DNA of 64,000 nt from Thermomonas sp. (GTDB taxonomy: Bacteria; Pseudomonadota; Gammaproteobacteria; Xanthomonadales; Xanthomonadaceae). Shown one piece after another: positions 1 through 10,442 of the stretch. The DNA is taken from positions 50,604-114,603 of the forward strand of contig NZ_JAHRWW010000053.1 in assembly GCF_019104945.1 (NCBI RefSeq). The letters run 5' to 3'. A program made the position numbers and the translations under genes. Position 1 is the first letter of the stretch, and every line of letters begins with the position of its first letter. The notes under the pieces are model-generated. The model did no database searches. It was given only the letters and a program-made list of their open reading frames with translations, and was not told the DNA's origin.

Positions 1-2707
1 CGTCACGATCCACGGCGGGGTTGGGCAGTTGCTTCGGATAGAAACCGCCCTTGCTGCCCACCGGCACGATGACGGTATTTTTCACCATCTGCGCTTTGAC
101 AAGGCCCAGCACTTCGGTGCGGAAGTCTTCGCGGCGATCGGACCAACGCAAGCCGCCGCGGGCTACCGGGCCGAAACGCAGGTGGGTACCTTCAACGCGC
201 GGGCCGCAGACCCAAATTTCGCGGTACGGACGCGGCTTGGGAAGATCCGGCACCAGCGCGGTGTCGAACTTGAACGCCAAGTAGTCGGCCGGGCCACCAT
301 CTTTGCGCAGGCCGTCCGCGTAGTCGATGTAGTAGTTGGTGCGCAGCGTGGCGTCGATCACACCAATGAAGCTGCGCAAGATGCGGTCTTCATCGAGGCT
401 GGCGACGCGGTCCAGCAGGCTCTTCAGTGCGTTATGGGCCGCTTCAATTTGCTGCTCGCGCTTACCACTACGGGCCGCAAGCAGTGGCTTCAGCAGCGTC
501 AGTGCGGCTTCGTCACCATCGGTCAGTGCGGTGAGCTGCGCAGTGAAATGCTCCACGCCTTGCTTGATCATCGCGGCATTTTCTTTGCCAGTTTCCGGGT
601 GGAAGCGTGCTTCAAACAGCTCCACCAGCAATCGCGCAAGTAGCGGGTAGCGGGTGAGCGTGGCTTCCATATAGCTCTGCGAGAACGGGACGCCGGTCTG
701 CAGCAGGTATTTGCTATAAGCACGCAGCATGGCGACTTGTTGCCAATCCAGCTTGGCCGAAAGCACCAAACGGTTGAACCCATCGTTTTCGGAATTGCCG
801 CGCAGTACTTGCTCGAAAGCACCTTCAAAAGCGCCACGAACGGCTTCCACGTCCATGCTTTCAAAGCCAAATTGGTCGATCTGGCTCATCACTTCGAAGT
901 CTTGGATGAAGATGGATTCATCATCCAAAGTCACTTCAAAGACGTGCTCGGAAAGCACCTTTAGGCCCATGTTTTCAAGCACCGGCAGGGCTTCTGATAG
1001 CACCAGCGGCGCGCCGTAACGGAACATCTTGAAGCGCAGGCGCTCGTGCTGCATGGCCGAGGTGCGATACAGCTTCAGGCACATATCGGCAGGGGTATGC
1101 ATGCTATCGATGTGTTCAACATCGTCGGCGGCCACTTCCGGGCTGACTTCTTCGATATAGCCCGCAGGCAGTGCACTGGCATAACGTGCGGCCAGCTTCA
1201 GGCCTTGCTCTTCACCGTGGTTGGCCACCAGCTGCTCACGCAGCTCGTCGCGCCAGTCGCGCACGATCAGCGCCAGCTTGGATTCCAGTGCCGTAATATC
1301 CACGGCCGTTGCCGTATTGCCCGCATCCAAGCGCACCATGGTGTGCATCTGTGCAAGTGGCGAATCACCGATTTGCACATTGGTATCCACGCGCACGCCT
1401 CCCAGCGTTTCGCGCAGCATGGCTTCAATGCGGTGACGGATTTGCGTGCTCATCCGCTCACGCGGGATGTAGGTCAACACGGAGTAATAGCGGCCGTAGC
1501 GATCGCGACGCAGGAACAACTTGCTGCGCACGCGTTCTTGCAAACCAAGAATGCCCATGCAGGTCTTGAACAGTTCTTCCTCATTGGCTTGGAACAGTTC
1601 GTCACGCGGCAGGGTTTCTAGGATGTGGCGTAGCGCTTTGCCACTGTGCCCGTTCGGGTCAAGCCCGGAACGATCCATCACGTAATTATGGCGCTCGCGC
1701 ACCAGCGGGATATCCCATGGGCGACGGGTGTAGGCGCTTGAGGTGTACAGCCCAACGAAACGCTGTTCGCTCACCGCGCGGCCCTTGCTGTCGAAGCTGA
1801 GCACGCCGATGTAGTCCATATAACCGGGGCGATGCACCGTGGCGCGGGCGTTGGTCTTGGTCAAGATCAGCGCATCAACAGCGCCCGATTGCGGCATCGT
1901 ATGGGCCGCAAGCGACTTGATCGAACGCGGCTTGCTTTCGCTATCGTCGCGCAGCAGGCCAAGCCCGCTACCGGATACCGAAGCCAGCACCTCGTCTTTA
2001 CCCTGCTTGCCCACTTGATATTCGCGGTAGCCAAAGAAGGTGAAGTGGTCATCGGCGGCCCAGCGCAAGAACTCCTGCGCCTCTTTGCGGCCCGCCTCGG
2101 TGACTGGTAACTTGCGCGTGCTGAGTTCTTCGGCCACTTCGCGCATTTGTGCGCGCATCGGCTCCCAATCGGCAACAATGGCGCGCACATCTTCCAGCAC
2201 CTTATTGACGCCCGCCTTGACCGTAGCCAGCTCACTCTTCTGCTGACGGTCAATTTCGATATACATCACCGACTCTGCATCACCACTGCCCACGGCGGTA
2301 ATTTTGCCGCTCTTATCACGGGTGAAGCGCACAATCGGGTGGCCCAGTACATGCACGCCAACGCCCATATCGGCCAGCGCCATGCTCACCGAGTCCACCA
2401 AGAACGGCATATCGTCATTCACGATCTGCAGCACGGTATGCGACGAAGAACTCGTTTCCAGCGCCGGGTTGGTGAGGCGCACATTGGCCTTGCCGCGCTT
2501 GCGTGTGGCGACAAACTCCAGCGTATCGGCGGCCAGGTCGGCCCACTCATCAATACTGCGACTGGCCAATTCTTCAGCGTCCAAACGCTGATAGAACGCG
2601 GTTGCAAATGCAATCGCCTGTTCCTGTCCGGCCTTGCCAACACGCTTGGCTAACGCATCGAGAACCGGTTTGAGATCAACATTGCGGGAATCAACTGACT
2701 TATTCAT
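1..2707 (-). CDS. gdhB: NAD-specific glutamate dehydrogenase, large GDH2 type (5' part, cut by left edge)
   Basis: Oxidatively deaminates glutamate to 2-oxoglutarate with NAD, mainly in glutamate/arginine catabolism in the cytoplasm. About 902 codons are present; the reading frame is open to base 1, so the remaining C-terminal part (family length is about 1600 residues) lies outside. The N-terminus begins MNKSVDSRN and carries the family-typical NDDMPFLVDSVSMAL segment. Near the left edge the translation reads FGPVARGGLRWSDRREDFR and then PVGSKGGFYPK, the conserved glutamate/ammonia-binding and catalytic lysine region. A GGAGG ribosome binding site lies at 2718-2722, ten bases before the ATG at 2707. 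Family assignment is very secure. The symbol follows Pseudomonas usage. Confidence 0.95.
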   Translation of the reverse strand, partial: MNKSVDSRNVDLKPVLDALAKRVGKAGQEQAIAFATAFYQRLDAEELASRSIDEWADLAADTLEFVATRKRGKANVRLTNPALETSSSSHTVLQIVNDDMPFLVDSVSMALADMGVGVHVLGHPIVRFTRDKSGKITAVGSGDAESVMYIEIDRQQKSELATVKAGVNKVLEDVRAIVADWEPMRAQMREVAEELSTRKLPVTEAGRKEAQEFLRWAADDHFTFFGYREYQVGKQGKDEVLASVSGSGLGLLRDDSESKPRSIKSLAAHTMPQSGAVDALILTKTNARATVHRPGYMDYIGVLSFDSKGRAVSEQRFVGLYTSSAYTRRPWDIPLVRERHNYVMDRSGLDPNGHSGKALRHILETLPRDELFQANEEELFKTCMGILGLQERVRSKLFLRRDRYGRYYSVLTYIPRERMSTQIRHRIEAMLRETLGGVRVDTNVQIGDSPLAQMHTMVRLDAGNTATAVDITALESKLALIVRDWRDELREQLVANHGEEQGLKLAARYASALPAGYIEEVSPEVAADDVEHIDSMHTPADMCLKLYRTSAMQHERLRFKMFRYGAPLVLSEALPVLENMGLKVLSEHVFEVTLDDESIFIQDFEVMSQIDQFGFESMDVEAVRGAFEGAFEQVLRGNSENDGFNRLVLSAKLDWQQVAMLRAYSKYLLQTGVPFSQSYMEATLTRYPLLARLLVELFEARFHPETGKENAAMIKQGVEHFTAQLTALTDGDEAALTLLKPLLAARSGKREQQIEAAHNALKSLLDRVASLDEDRILRSFIGVIDATLRTNYYIDYADGLRKDGGPADYLAFKFDTALVPDLPKPRPYREIWVCGPRVEGTHLRFGPVARGGLRWSDRREDFRTEVLGLVKAQMVKNTVIVPVGSKGGFYPKQLPNPAVDRD

Positions 2708-2730
2708 CTGTACTAAGCCTCCAAAGGGAA

Positions 2731-2756
2731 ACGGCCGCGCAGGGGAGCACGGCCGT
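2731..2756 (-). terminator. hairpin between acyl-CoA dehydrogenase and gdhB
   Basis: A perfect 7-bp inverted repeat (ACGGCCG at 2731-2737, CGGCCGT at 2750-2756) lies in the 68-base gap downstream of the acyl-CoA dehydrogenase. Read on the minus strand it is followed by TTTCCCTTT, a weak U-rich tail. It may act as a partial terminator or attenuator before gdhB. The interrupted T-run makes this uncertain. Confidence 0.45.
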
Positions 2757-2775
2757 CTTGAGTTTTATTGTCGGT

Positions 2776-3924
2776 TTATCGAAGCCCGGTTTCGTTACGG
2801 GCAATGACCAACCTCTGAATTTCGCTGGTACCTTCGTAAATCTCTGTAATCTTGGCATCGCGGAAGTAACGCTCGATCGGCATCTCCTTGGAATAGCCCA
2901 TACCTCCATGAATTTGAAGCGCCTGATGAGCGATCCACATCGCTGCTTCCGACGCGGTTAACTTGGCCACCGAGGCTTCAGTGGTAAAACGTTTCCCCTG
3001 CCCTTTCAGCCACGCGGCACGCAGCGTGAGCAGTAGTGCAGCATCGAGCTTGCACTTCATATCGGCAATCTTGGCTTGGGTCATTTGGAAGCTGCCCAGC
3101 GGCTGGCCGAACGACTTGCGCTCTTTGACATAGGCAAGCGTGGCTTCGTATGCGGCGCGGCCAATACCAATGGCTTGGCTGGCAATACCAATGCGGCCTG
3201 CGTCCAGCACGCTCATCGCAATTTTGAAGCCCTGACCTTCTTCACCCAGCACTTCGTCGGCCGGCACCACATAATCGGTAAATTCGATTTCGCAGGTAGC
3301 CGAAGCGCGAATGCCAAGCTTGGGCTCGGTCTTGCCGCGGTGGAAACCTTCGCGTGTGGTGTCGATCATAAACGCGGTGATGCCCTTGGCGCCCTTGTCC
3401 GGGTCGGTCATGGCAAACAACACGATATATTTGGCCACAGGGCCAGAGGTGATCCAACTTTTCTTACCGTTGATCACATACGAACCATCGGCCTGCTTAG
3501 TGGCCTTGCAGCGCATGGCAGTAGCGTCGGAACCTGATTGCGGCTCGGTGAGCGCAAACGCGCCAATTTCGCGGCCTTCGGCAATATCACGCACATACTT
3601 TTGCTTCTGTGCTTCGGTACCGAAGGTCAAAATACCATTGCAGAACAGTGAATTATTCACCGACATAATGGTGCTGTGCGCTGCGTCGGCAGCAGCGATT
3701 TCTACCATCGCCAGCACATAGGCCACCGGGTCCATTTCTGCGCCGCCGTACTCGGCAGGCACTTCAATACCCATCAGGCCGTTTTCGCCCAGAGCACGGA
3801 TATTTTCAAGCGGAAACTCGCCGGTGCGGTCGTGATGCTCGGCACTGGGCGCGATCTTCTCGCGGGCAATTCGCCGTGCCACGTCTTGCAACATCAGCTG
3901 CTCTTCGCTGAATCCGAAATCCAC
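2776..3924 (-). CDS. acyl-CoA dehydrogenase (short/medium-chain type)
   Basis: FAD enzyme of fatty-acid or branched-chain amino-acid breakdown that introduces the alpha-beta double bond into acyl-CoA and passes electrons to ETF. The 382-residue product has the N-terminal helical domain (residues about 1-115), the FAD-contacting FALTEPQSGSDA and WITSGPVA motifs in the middle, and the C-terminal catalytic glutamate region EIYEGTSEIQR. I place the start at the GTG at 3924 because CGGAG lies seven bases upstream and the protein then begins (M)DFGFSEEQ, as family members do. ATG 3939 and GTG 3942 are in frame but lack a Shine-Dalgarno sequence. A TACAAT -10-like element on the minus strand (3957-3962) fits the inner start. 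Exact acyl chain specificity cannot be read. Confidence 0.92.
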   Translation of the reverse strand: MDFGFSEEQLMLQDVARRIAREKIAPSAEHHDRTGEFPLENIRALGENGLMGIEVPAEYGGAEMDPVAYVLAMVEIAAADAAHSTIMSVNNSLFCNGILTFGTEAQKQKYVRDIAEGREIGAFALTEPQSGSDATAMRCKATKQADGSYVINGKKSWITSGPVAKYIVLFAMTDPDKGAKGITAFMIDTTREGFHRGKTEPKLGIRASATCEIEFTDYVVPADEVLGEEGQGFKIAMSVLDAGRIGIASQAIGIGRAAYEATLAYVKERKSFGQPLGSFQMTQAKIADMKCKLDAALLLTLRAAWLKGQGKRFTTEASVAKLTASEAAMWIAHQALQIHGGMGYSKEMPIERYFRDAKITEIYEGTSEIQRLVIARNETGLR

Positions 3925-4013
3925 GCCCGCGCTCCGCATCACTATGAAGTTGGCGCATTGTAGCCCTGACCCGGATAAAACCGAAGCCTCTCACGCCCTA
4001 ATCACGGTTTTAC

Positions 4014-4042
4014 TTGACCCATATCGAGTATCGCGAGAGAAT
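4014..4042 (+). promoter_or_regulatory. predicted sigma-70 promoter of the arsR-metH operon
   Basis: TTGACC (4014-4019), then 17 bases, then GAGAAT (4037-4042). The -35 matches consensus at five of six positions and the -10 at four. The predicted start near 4049 leaves about 20 bases of leader to the ATG at 4070. The -10 lies inside a palindrome (4030-4059), as expected for a repressed promoter. Confidence 0.5.
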
Positions 4043-4059
4043 TATCTCTAAATCGCGAT
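4030..4059 (+). promoter_or_regulatory. palindromic operator candidate for the ArsR-type regulator
   Basis: Imperfect 30-base palindrome with outer arms ATCGCGA (4030-4036) and TCGCGAT (4053-4059) and inner arms GAGA (4037-4040) and TCTC (4045-4048). It covers the predicted -10 and transcription start. ArsR-family dimers bind such dyads, so autoregulation of the downstream fusion gene and metH is a reasonable inference. No binding data are visible from sequence. Confidence 0.55.
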
Positions 4060-4069
4060 GGAAAGATAT

Positions 4070-4999
4070 ATGGATCTTGAAGGCTGGTCTTTGCAACTTA
4101 AAGTGTTTGCCGACGCGACACGTGTGCGCTTGTTGGCGCTACTGGAAGGCGAAGAGCTCACCGTTGCAGAGCTTTCGTCTATCACCCAGCTGGCACAGCC
4201 ACGCGTGTCCACACATCTGGCCAAACTGAAAGAAGCAGGCCTCGTGCGCGACCGGCGCGCGGGGGTTTCCGCCTATTACCGCTTCGACGATACCAGTATT
4301 GAACCCGCCCAGCGGCAATTATGGCATTCCATTCGCACCGGTAGTGATGATCCACTACTACGCCAAGACGCTGAGCGCGTTCCCAGCGTGCTGGCCAACC
4401 GCGCCGCAGATCAAAACTGGGCCGATAGCGTAGCTGGCGATATGGAGCGCCACTACTCGCCGGGGCGCACTTGGGAGGCCCTAGCGCGCACCGCCCTGCC
4501 CTTACTGTGGCCGGGAGACGTATTAGACATTGCCTCAGGCGATGGCGTGCTGGCGGAATTGCTCAGCCCGCATGCGCAGCGTTATGTCTGCATTGATTCC
4601 AGCCAACGCGTGGTGGCTGCGGCCAGCGAACGCTTGCGCCGCTTCAACAATGTAGAAGTGCGTGAAGGCGATATGCATGCACTGCCCTTTGACGACAATA
4701 GTTTCGACCTTGTGGTGCTGATGCACGCGCTGACTTATGCCAGCAAACCCGCGCAGGCCGTGGCCGAAGCCGCGCGTGTGCTGCGTTCTGGTGGCCGCCT
4801 GCTGCTCTCAAGTCTCGCCAAGCACGAACACCGCAGCGCGGTAGAGGCGTATGGTCACGTCAACCTAGGCTTTAGTGAAAAAGAACTGCGCAAGTTTGCG
4901 GAAAAAGCAGGGCTAAATATCGCTAATTGCGAAACCGTGACGCGCGAGCGTCGTCCTCCGCATTTTGAGGTGATCTCCCTCACCGGCGTTAAACCGTAA
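4070..4999 (+). CDS. ArsR-family regulator fused to a SAM-dependent methyltransferase domain
   Basis: Residues about 1-95 form a winged helix ([19 protein letters not shown], then [19 protein letters not shown] as recognition region). Residues about 130-305 form a class I methyltransferase fold with the SAM-binding [15 protein letters not shown] and a downstream acidic strand VCIDSS. The gene lies 10 bases before metH1 and probably reports SAM or S-adenosylhomocysteine level to control methionine synthase; this resembles SahR-like regulators of methionine metabolism, an inference from domain type and context. No ArsR metal-site cysteine pair (CVC) is visible in the DNA-binding part. Start chosen at ATG 4070 (begins MDLEGW) because ATG 4058 lies within the operator and only about nine bases from the predicted transcription start. 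Confidence 0.88.
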   Translation: MDLEGWSLQLKVFADATRVRLLALLEGEELTVAELSSITQLAQPRVSTHLAKLKEAGLVRDRRAGVSAYYRFDDTSIEPAQRQLWHSIRTGSDDPLLRQDAERVPSVLANRAADQNWADSVAGDMERHYSPGRTWEALARTALPLLWPGDVLDIASGDGVLAELLSPHAQRYVCIDSSQRVVAAASERLRRFNNVEVREGDMHALPFDDNSFDLVVLMHALTYASKPAQAVAEAARVLRSGGRLLLSSLAKHEHRSAVEAYGHVNLGFSEKELRKFAEKAGLNIANCETVTRERRPPHFEVISLTGVKP

Positions 5000-5009
5000 G
5001 GATTTTGCT

Positions 5010-6107
5010 ATGTCGCTCGTTTGGAAAAACCCCGCACGCGTTGCTGCGCTGCAGTCTGCGCTGACCCAGCGCATCCTCATTATCGATGGTGCGATGGGCA
5101 CCATGATCCAGCGCCATGAGCTGCAGGAAGCCGACTATCGCGGCCAGCGTTTTGCCGAAGGCTACGATGCCCTGTTCGCAAACGATGGTCACGCCCACGG
5201 CCCCGGCTGTGGCTGCGAAGGCCACGACCAGCGCGGCAACAACGACTTGCTTTCGCTCACCCGCCCCGAAATTATCTCTGGCATCCATCGCGGCTATTTA
5301 GAAGCCGGTGCAGATTTGGTGGAAACCAACACATTCAATTCCACCTCCATTTCGCTTGCCGACTACCGCCTGCAGCATTTAGTGCGCGAGCTGAATCGTG
5401 AAGGCGCGCGTTTGGCGCGCGCAGAGTGCGATGCGGTTGAAGCCAATGATCCTACCAAGCCGCGCTTTGTCATCGGCGTGCTTGGCCCCACCAGCCGCAC
5501 GGCCTCACTCTCGCCAGACGTCAACCGCCCTGGTTTTCGCGCCATCACCTTCGACGAGCTAGCGGAAGCCTACCGTGAAGCCGCGCGCGGATTGATTGAA
5601 GGCGGCGCTGACGTGCTGATGGTAGAAACCGTGTTCGATACACTCAACGCCAAGGCTGCGCTATTTGCCATCGACGACGTATTCGACGAAATCGGTGCGC
5701 GCCTGCCAGTGATGATTTCCGGCACCATTACCGATGCCTCGGGCCGCACCCTATCGGGGCAAACTGCCGAAGCATTCTGGTATTCCCTGCGCCATGTGCA
5801 GCCGCTGGGCATTGGCCTGAACTGCGCGCTGGGTGCGAAAGACCTGCGCCAACACGTGGACGTGCTCGCACAAGTGGCCGACACCTTCGTGAGCTGCCAC
5901 CCCAACGCCGGTTTGCCTAATGCGTTTGGTGGCTACGATGAAACACCCGAAGACATGGCCAGCGTACTGCGTGAATTTGCCGAAAGTAGCTTGATCAACC
6001 TTGTGGGTGGTTGCTGCGGCACCACACCAGAGCATATCCGCGCCATTGCTGAGGCCATGCACGGCCTGCCGCCGCGCATCGTTCCTGTTGTGGAGATCGC
6101 CGCATGA
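5010..6107 (+). CDS. metH: methionine synthase, homocysteine-binding module (split MetH, N-terminal half)
   Basis: Cobalamin-dependent methionine synthase transfers a methyl group from 5-methyltetrahydrofolate to homocysteine. This 365-residue protein is only the homocysteine module: it has [11 protein letters not shown] near the start, [10 protein letters not shown], and the zinc ligands in GLNCALGA and [11 protein letters not shown]. It ends where the E. coli single-chain enzyme continues into the folate module, which here is the next gene, overlapping by four bases (ATGA). An AAGGA ribosome binding site follows directly on the stop of the ArsR fusion gene. Residues 59-73 ([15 protein letters not shown]) are a His/Cys-rich stretch replacing a short loop in E. 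coli MetH. Confidence 0.95.
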   Translation: MSLVWKNPARVAALQSALTQRILIIDGAMGTMIQRHELQEADYRGQRFAEGYDALFANDGHAHGPGCGCEGHDQRGNNDLLSLTRPEIISGIHRGYLEAGADLVETNTFNSTSISLADYRLQHLVRELNREGARLARAECDAVEANDPTKPRFVIGVLGPTSRTASLSPDVNRPGFRAITFDELAEAYREAARGLIEGGADVLMVETVFDTLNAKAALFAIDDVFDEIGARLPVMISGTITDASGRTLSGQTAEAFWYSLRHVQPLGIGLNCALGAKDLRQHVDVLAQVADTFVSCHPNAGLPNAFGGYDETPEDMASVLREFAESSLINLVGGCCGTTPEHIRAIAEAMHGLPPRIVPVVEIAA

Positions 6108-8794
6108 GCACCCAACTCCATCGCTACACACGTTTGTCTGGGCTTGAGCCGCTGGTCATCACGCCCGAGTCGAACTTCATCAACGTAGGCGAGCGCACCA
6201 ATATCACCGGCAGCGCGCAGTTCAAAAAATTGATCCTCGAAGGCCGCCTCGACGAAGCCGTGGTGGTAGCGCGGCAGCAGGTAGAAAATGGCGCGCAGGT
6301 GATCGACGTCAATATGGACGAAGGTCTGCTGGATTCAAAAAAAGCGATGGTGGAATTTCTCAACCTCATCGCCGCAGAGCCTGATATCGCCAAAGTACCC
6401 GTGATGGTGGACTCCTCGAAATGGGAGATCATCGAAGCAGGCCTGAAATGCCTGCAGGGCAAAGGCATTGTCAACTCCATCTCGATGAAAGAAGGCGAGG
6501 AAGAATTTCTGCGCCAGGCTCGTCTTGTGCGCCGCTACGGTGCGGCGGTAGTGGTGATGGCGTTTGACGAAGTGGGCCAAGCCGATACCGCACAGCGCAA
6601 GGTGGAAATTAGTGCGCGCGCGTACAAATTACTCACTGAAGAAATTGGCTTCCCACCGGAAGACATCATCTTCGACATCAACTGCTTCGCCATCGCCACG
6701 GGTATTGAAGAACACAATAACTACGCGGTGGATTTCATCGAAGCCGCGCGTGAGCTGCGTCAACGCTTCCCGTTTAGCCATATCTCCGGTGGCGTGTCCA
6801 ACGTCAGCTTTAGCTTTCGCGGTAATGAGCCGGTGCGCCAAGCCATCCACGTCGTGTTCTTGTACTACGCCATCAAGGCGGGCATGGACATGGGTATCGT
6901 CAATGCCGGTGCGTTACCAATTTACGACAACCTCGACCCGGTGCTGCGCGAGCGCGTAGAAGACGTTGTGCTAAACCGCCGCAGCGATGCCACCGAGCGC
7001 CTGCTGGAAATTGCCGACAACTACAAAAAGAAAAAAGGCGAGAAAAAGGTTGAAGACCTCAGCTGGCGTGAACAACCAGTGGCGGCGCGGCTTTCGCACG
7101 CGCTGGTACACGGCATCGACGCCTACGTAGTGGAAGATACCGAAGAAGCGCGGCTTGCCGCCAAACGGCCGCTAGACGTGATCGAAGGCTCGCTGATGGA
7201 CGGCATGAACGTGGTCGGCGACCTATTCGGCGCGGGCAAAATGTTCCTGCCTCAGGTGGTGAAGTCGGCGCGCGTGATGAAAAAAGCCGTGGCACATCTA
7301 CTGCCGTTTATCGAAGAAGAAAAGCTGCGCACTGGCGATGTGGGCAAGAGCAACGGCAAAATCGTAATGGCCACGGTGAAGGGCGACGTGCACGATATCG
7401 GTAAAAATATCGTTGGTGTGGTGCTGGCCTGTAACAACTTCGAGGTGATCGACCTTGGCGTGATGGTGCCTTCGCAAAAAATCTTAGACACTGCCATTGC
7501 CGAGAATGCCGACATGATCGGCGTCTCCGGCCTCATTACACCATCGCTGGAAGAAATGAGCCATGTCGCCAAAGAGATGCAGCGCCAAGGCTTTACCATG
7601 CCGCTACTGATTGGCGGAGCCACCACTTCGCGTGCACATACCGCACTAAAAATTGACCCGCACTACAAATCACCCACCATCTGGGTGAAAGACGCTTCGC
7701 GCGCCGTGGGCGTGGCACAGTCACTGATGAGCCCCGAGCTGCGCGACGATTTCGTGCAGGCGGCCGCCAATGACTACGCCGAAGTGCGCCAGCGCCACCG
7801 CAACCGCGGTGATGGCAAAAAGCTGGTCACGCTGGAAAAAGCCCGCGCGCAAAAGTTCACCTGCGACTGGGCCAATTACACCCCACCTGCGCCCAAGCAG
7901 CCCGGCATCCACGTCTTCGATAATTACCCGTTGGAAGAGCTCGTTGCCTGCATCGACTGGAGCCCCTTCTTTAACGCGTGGGAGCTTGCGGGCAAGTTCC
8001 CCGCCATCCTCACCGACGAAGTGGTAGGCCCACAGGCCAGCGAGTTGTACCGCGATGCGCGCGCGATGTTGAAAAAAATTGTCGATGAAAAATGGCTCAC
8101 CGCCAAGGCCGTGTGCGGCTTCTGGCCCGCCAATAGCGTGGGTGATGATATTGAACTCAACGTCGATGGTGAAACCCGCTGGCTGCGCTGCCTGCGCCAG
8201 CAGGCCGACAAACCTATCGAACGCCCCAATCTGTGCTTGGCCGATTTTATTTCGCCCAAAGACGCGGGCAAGCAAGACTGGGTGGGTGCGTTTACCGTTA
8301 CCGCTGGGCTTGGCATTGAGGAACACATCGACCGCTTCCGCGCCGAGTACGACGACTACAGCGTCATATTGCTCAAGGCACTAGCCGACCGTTTGGCCGA
8401 AGCCTTTGCCGAACGCCTGCACCAACGCGTGCGTAAAGAGTTCTGGGGCTTTGTACCCGATGAAACACTGGACAACGACGCGTTGATCGCAGAAGCCTAT
8501 CAAGGCATCCGCCCTGCCCCAGGCTACCCTGCCTGCCCGGAGCATAGCGAAAAGCGCATGATCTTCGACCTACTCAGCTCCACTAAAAACGCAGGCGTCG
8601 AGCTTACCGACCACTTCGCCATGTACCCTGCCTCCAGCGTGTCGGGGATGTATTTCAGCCACCCGGAGAGCAAATACTTCGTCGTTGGACGGCTCACCAA
8701 AGAACAAGTGGCCGACTACGCCAAACGCAAGGGTGTTGATCTTGCTCAGGCCGAACGCTGGCTCTCGTTTAACCTCGATTACGACCCGGACTAA
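6104..8794 (+). CDS. metH: methionine synthase, folate, cobalamin and activation modules (split MetH, C-terminal part)
   Basis: 896 residues carrying the other three modules of MetH in order: pterin-binding domain ([13 protein letters not shown], residues about 20-290), cobalamin cap and binding domains with the lower-ligand motif DVHDIGKN near residue 430 followed by [11 protein letters not shown] and [11 protein letters not shown], and the SAM-dependent reactivation domain ([14 protein letters not shown] near residue 805, [15 protein letters not shown] near the end). The ATG overlaps the stop of the homocysteine-module gene, implying coupled translation and a two-subunit enzyme. Length of the two parts together equals ordinary MetH. 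Its 3' end overlaps convergent lysS by four bases. Confidence 0.96.
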   Translation: MSTQLHRYTRLSGLEPLVITPESNFINVGERTNITGSAQFKKLILEGRLDEAVVVARQQVENGAQVIDVNMDEGLLDSKKAMVEFLNLIAAEPDIAKVPVMVDSSKWEIIEAGLKCLQGKGIVNSISMKEGEEEFLRQARLVRRYGAAVVVMAFDEVGQADTAQRKVEISARAYKLLTEEIGFPPEDIIFDINCFAIATGIEEHNNYAVDFIEAARELRQRFPFSHISGGVSNVSFSFRGNEPVRQAIHVVFLYYAIKAGMDMGIVNAGALPIYDNLDPVLRERVEDVVLNRRSDATERLLEIADNYKKKKGEKKVEDLSWREQPVAARLSHALVHGIDAYVVEDTEEARLAAKRPLDVIEGSLMDGMNVVGDLFGAGKMFLPQVVKSARVMKKAVAHLLPFIEEEKLRTGDVGKSNGKIVMATVKGDVHDIGKNIVGVVLACNNFEVIDLGVMVPSQKILDTAIAENADMIGVSGLITPSLEEMSHVAKEMQRQGFTMPLLIGGATTSRAHTALKIDPHYKSPTIWVKDASRAVGVAQSLMSPELRDDFVQAAANDYAEVRQRHRNRGDGKKLVTLEKARAQKFTCDWANYTPPAPKQPGIHVFDNYPLEELVACIDWSPFFNAWELAGKFPAILTDEVVGPQASELYRDARAMLKKIVDEKWLTAKAVCGFWPANSVGDDIELNVDGETRWLRCLRQQADKPIERPNLCLADFISPKDAGKQDWVGAFTVTAGLGIEEHIDRFRAEYDDYSVILLKALADRLAEAFAERLHQRVRKEFWGFVPDETLDNDALIAEAYQGIRPAPGYPACPEHSEKRMIFDLLSSTKNAGVELTDHFAMYPASSVSGMYFSHPESKYFVVGRLTKEQVADYAKRKGVDLAQAERWLSFNLDYDPD

Positions 8795-10302
8795 TGCTCG
8801 GGTCGCATATACGGGAACAGCAGCACATCACGGATCGAGCTGCAGCCGGTGAGCAGCATCACGAAACGGTCGATACCAATGCCCAGCCCGCCGGTGGGCG
8901 CAAGGCCGGTTTCTAAGGCGCGGATATAGTCGGCGTCGTAGTGCATCGCCTCGTCATCACCTGCGTCTTTTGCCGCCACCTGCGCTTTGAAACGTGCGGC
9001 TTGGTCTTCTGGATCGTTGAGCTCGGAGAAGCCGTTGGCCAGCTCCTTACCGCCCACAAATAGCTCGAAGCGGTCGGTAATACCGGGTTCGCTATCTGAT
9101 TCGCGCGCCAGCGGGCTTACTTCCACCGGGTAGTGGGTGATGAAGGTGGGCTGGATCAGGCCGGTTTCCACGGTTTTCTCAAAAATTTCCAGCAGCAGCT
9201 TGCCCCAGCCGTAGCCCTGCTTGACGTAGATACCAAGGCGCACGGCGTGTTTGGCTAAGGCTTCGCGGTCACGGCAATCGGCCACCGAGATTTCTGGGTT
9301 CAACTCACGCACCGCTTCTTCCAGCTTCCAGCGACGGAACGCGGGGGCAAGATCAATGGCATGGCCGTCCCACTCGAAATTCGTGGTGTTCATTGCCTCG
9401 CGCGCTACGTCGCGCATCATGGTTTCGGTGAGATCCATTACCTCGTTGTAGGTGGCATAAGCCTCGTACAGTTCCAGCATGGTGAACTCAGGGTTGTGCC
9501 GGGTGGACACGCCCTCATTGCGGAAGTTGCGGTTGATCTCGTACACGCGCTCTAAGCCGCCCACAACCAGACGCTTGAGATACAGCTCAGGCGCTACGCG
9601 CAGGAACAAGTCGATATCCAGTGCATTATGGTGCGTGGTGAACGGGCGCGCAGTGGCACCACCGGCGATGTAATGCATCATCGGTGTTTCCACTTCCAAG
9701 AAGCGGCGGCCATCCAGCCAACGACGCATCGCGGAAACAATCCGCGAACGGGCAATAAACACGTCACGCGCTTCCGGCGTAACGATCAAATCGACATAGC
9801 GCTGGCGGTAGCGCTGCTCCACGTCAGCAAGGCCATGGAATTTATCCGGCAGCGGGCGTAAGGCTTTCACCAGCAGGCGCAACGATGTTGCCTTCACCGA
9901 CAGTTCGCCGGTCTTGGTGCGCATCAGGCTGCCTTCGGCCGCCACGATATCGCCAATATCCCAGCTCTTGAAGGCGTCGTAAGCGGGCCCCAGCGTCGTG
10001 CTTTGCAAAAACAGCTGAATCCGCCCACTCATATCCTGCACAGTGGCAAACGCTGCTTTACCCATCACCCGTTTCGCCAAAATGCGCCCGGCAATCGCTA
10101 CGCTGCGCCCGCTGGCCTCTAACGCCTCCCCTGTCCATTTTTCGACATCGGTATATTCGGCGTGCAAATCGCCCGCAAACTCACTGCGGCGGAAATCATT
10201 CGGGAAGGCCACGCCCTGTTCGCGCAGCGTCGCTAATTTGGTGCGACGCTCGGCAATTAGGCGGTTTTCATCCACGGGTTGGGGAGAAGCAGGTTCGTTC
10301 AT
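8791..10302 (-). CDS. lysS: lysyl-tRNA synthetase, class II
   Basis: Charges tRNA-Lys. The 503-residue product has an N-terminal helix and OB-fold anticodon-binding domain (about 55-160) and the class II catalytic core: motif 2 region with [17 protein letters not shown] and motif 3 [15 protein letters not shown] close to the C-terminus, which ends in the family-typical [12 protein letters not shown]. Start ATG 10302 gives the full usual length; no strong ribosome binding site is visible. Convergent with metH. A TTGACA lies upstream on the minus strand around 10376-10381 but without a clear matching -10. Confidence 0.97.
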   Translation of the reverse strand: MNEPASPQPVDENRLIAERRTKLATLREQGVAFPNDFRRSEFAGDLHAEYTDVEKWTGEALEASGRSVAIAGRILAKRVMGKAAFATVQDMSGRIQLFLQSTTLGPAYDAFKSWDIGDIVAAEGSLMRTKTGELSVKATSLRLLVKALRPLPDKFHGLADVEQRYRQRYVDLIVTPEARDVFIARSRIVSAMRRWLDGRRFLEVETPMMHYIAGGATARPFTTHHNALDIDLFLRVAPELYLKRLVVGGLERVYEINRNFRNEGVSTRHNPEFTMLELYEAYATYNEVMDLTETMMRDVAREAMNTTNFEWDGHAIDLAPAFRRWKLEEAVRELNPEISVADCRDREALAKHAVRLGIYVKQGYGWGKLLLEIFEKTVETGLIQPTFITHYPVEVSPLARESDSEPGITDRFELFVGGKELANGFSELNDPEDQAARFKAQVAAKDAGDDEAMHYDADYIRALETGLAPTGGLGIGIDRFVMLLTGCSSIRDVLLFPYMRPEH

Positions 10303-10397
10303 CGTTTATCCATCGGGCCCATTCGGGCGAAGTTTCAGCTCAAAAGGATAACAGAGAGCGCTCTTAGCACCGATCTGTCAAAACTTCGTCATCTTGC

Positions 10398-10414
10398 TTG
10401 GCATGGAAATTGCG
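10398..10414 (+). promoter_or_regulatory. sigma-54-type -24/-12 promoter upstream of a diguanylate cyclase gene
   Basis: TTGGCAT (10398-10404) and TTGCG (10410-10414) hold the invariant GG (10400-10401) and GC (10412-10413) separated by exactly ten bases, the RpoN spacing. The only departures from consensus are T for C after TGGCA and the last base. The predicted start near 10425 leaves about 18 bases before the ATG at 10443. RpoN and the activator FleQ are encoded in this window. This is sequence evidence only. Confidence 0.55.
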
Positions 10415-10442
10415 TAGGGGAAGCAAAGCCCAGGTAACCCCC

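Noticed and set aside
29..643. 204-codon plus-strand open frame at the left edge
   Set aside because: Antisense to the conserved catalytic region of NAD-glutamate dehydrogenase, which is read on the minus strand off the left edge.
7721..8326. 201-codon minus-strand open frame
   Set aside because: Antisense to the activation domain of metH; no ribosome binding site or domain seen.
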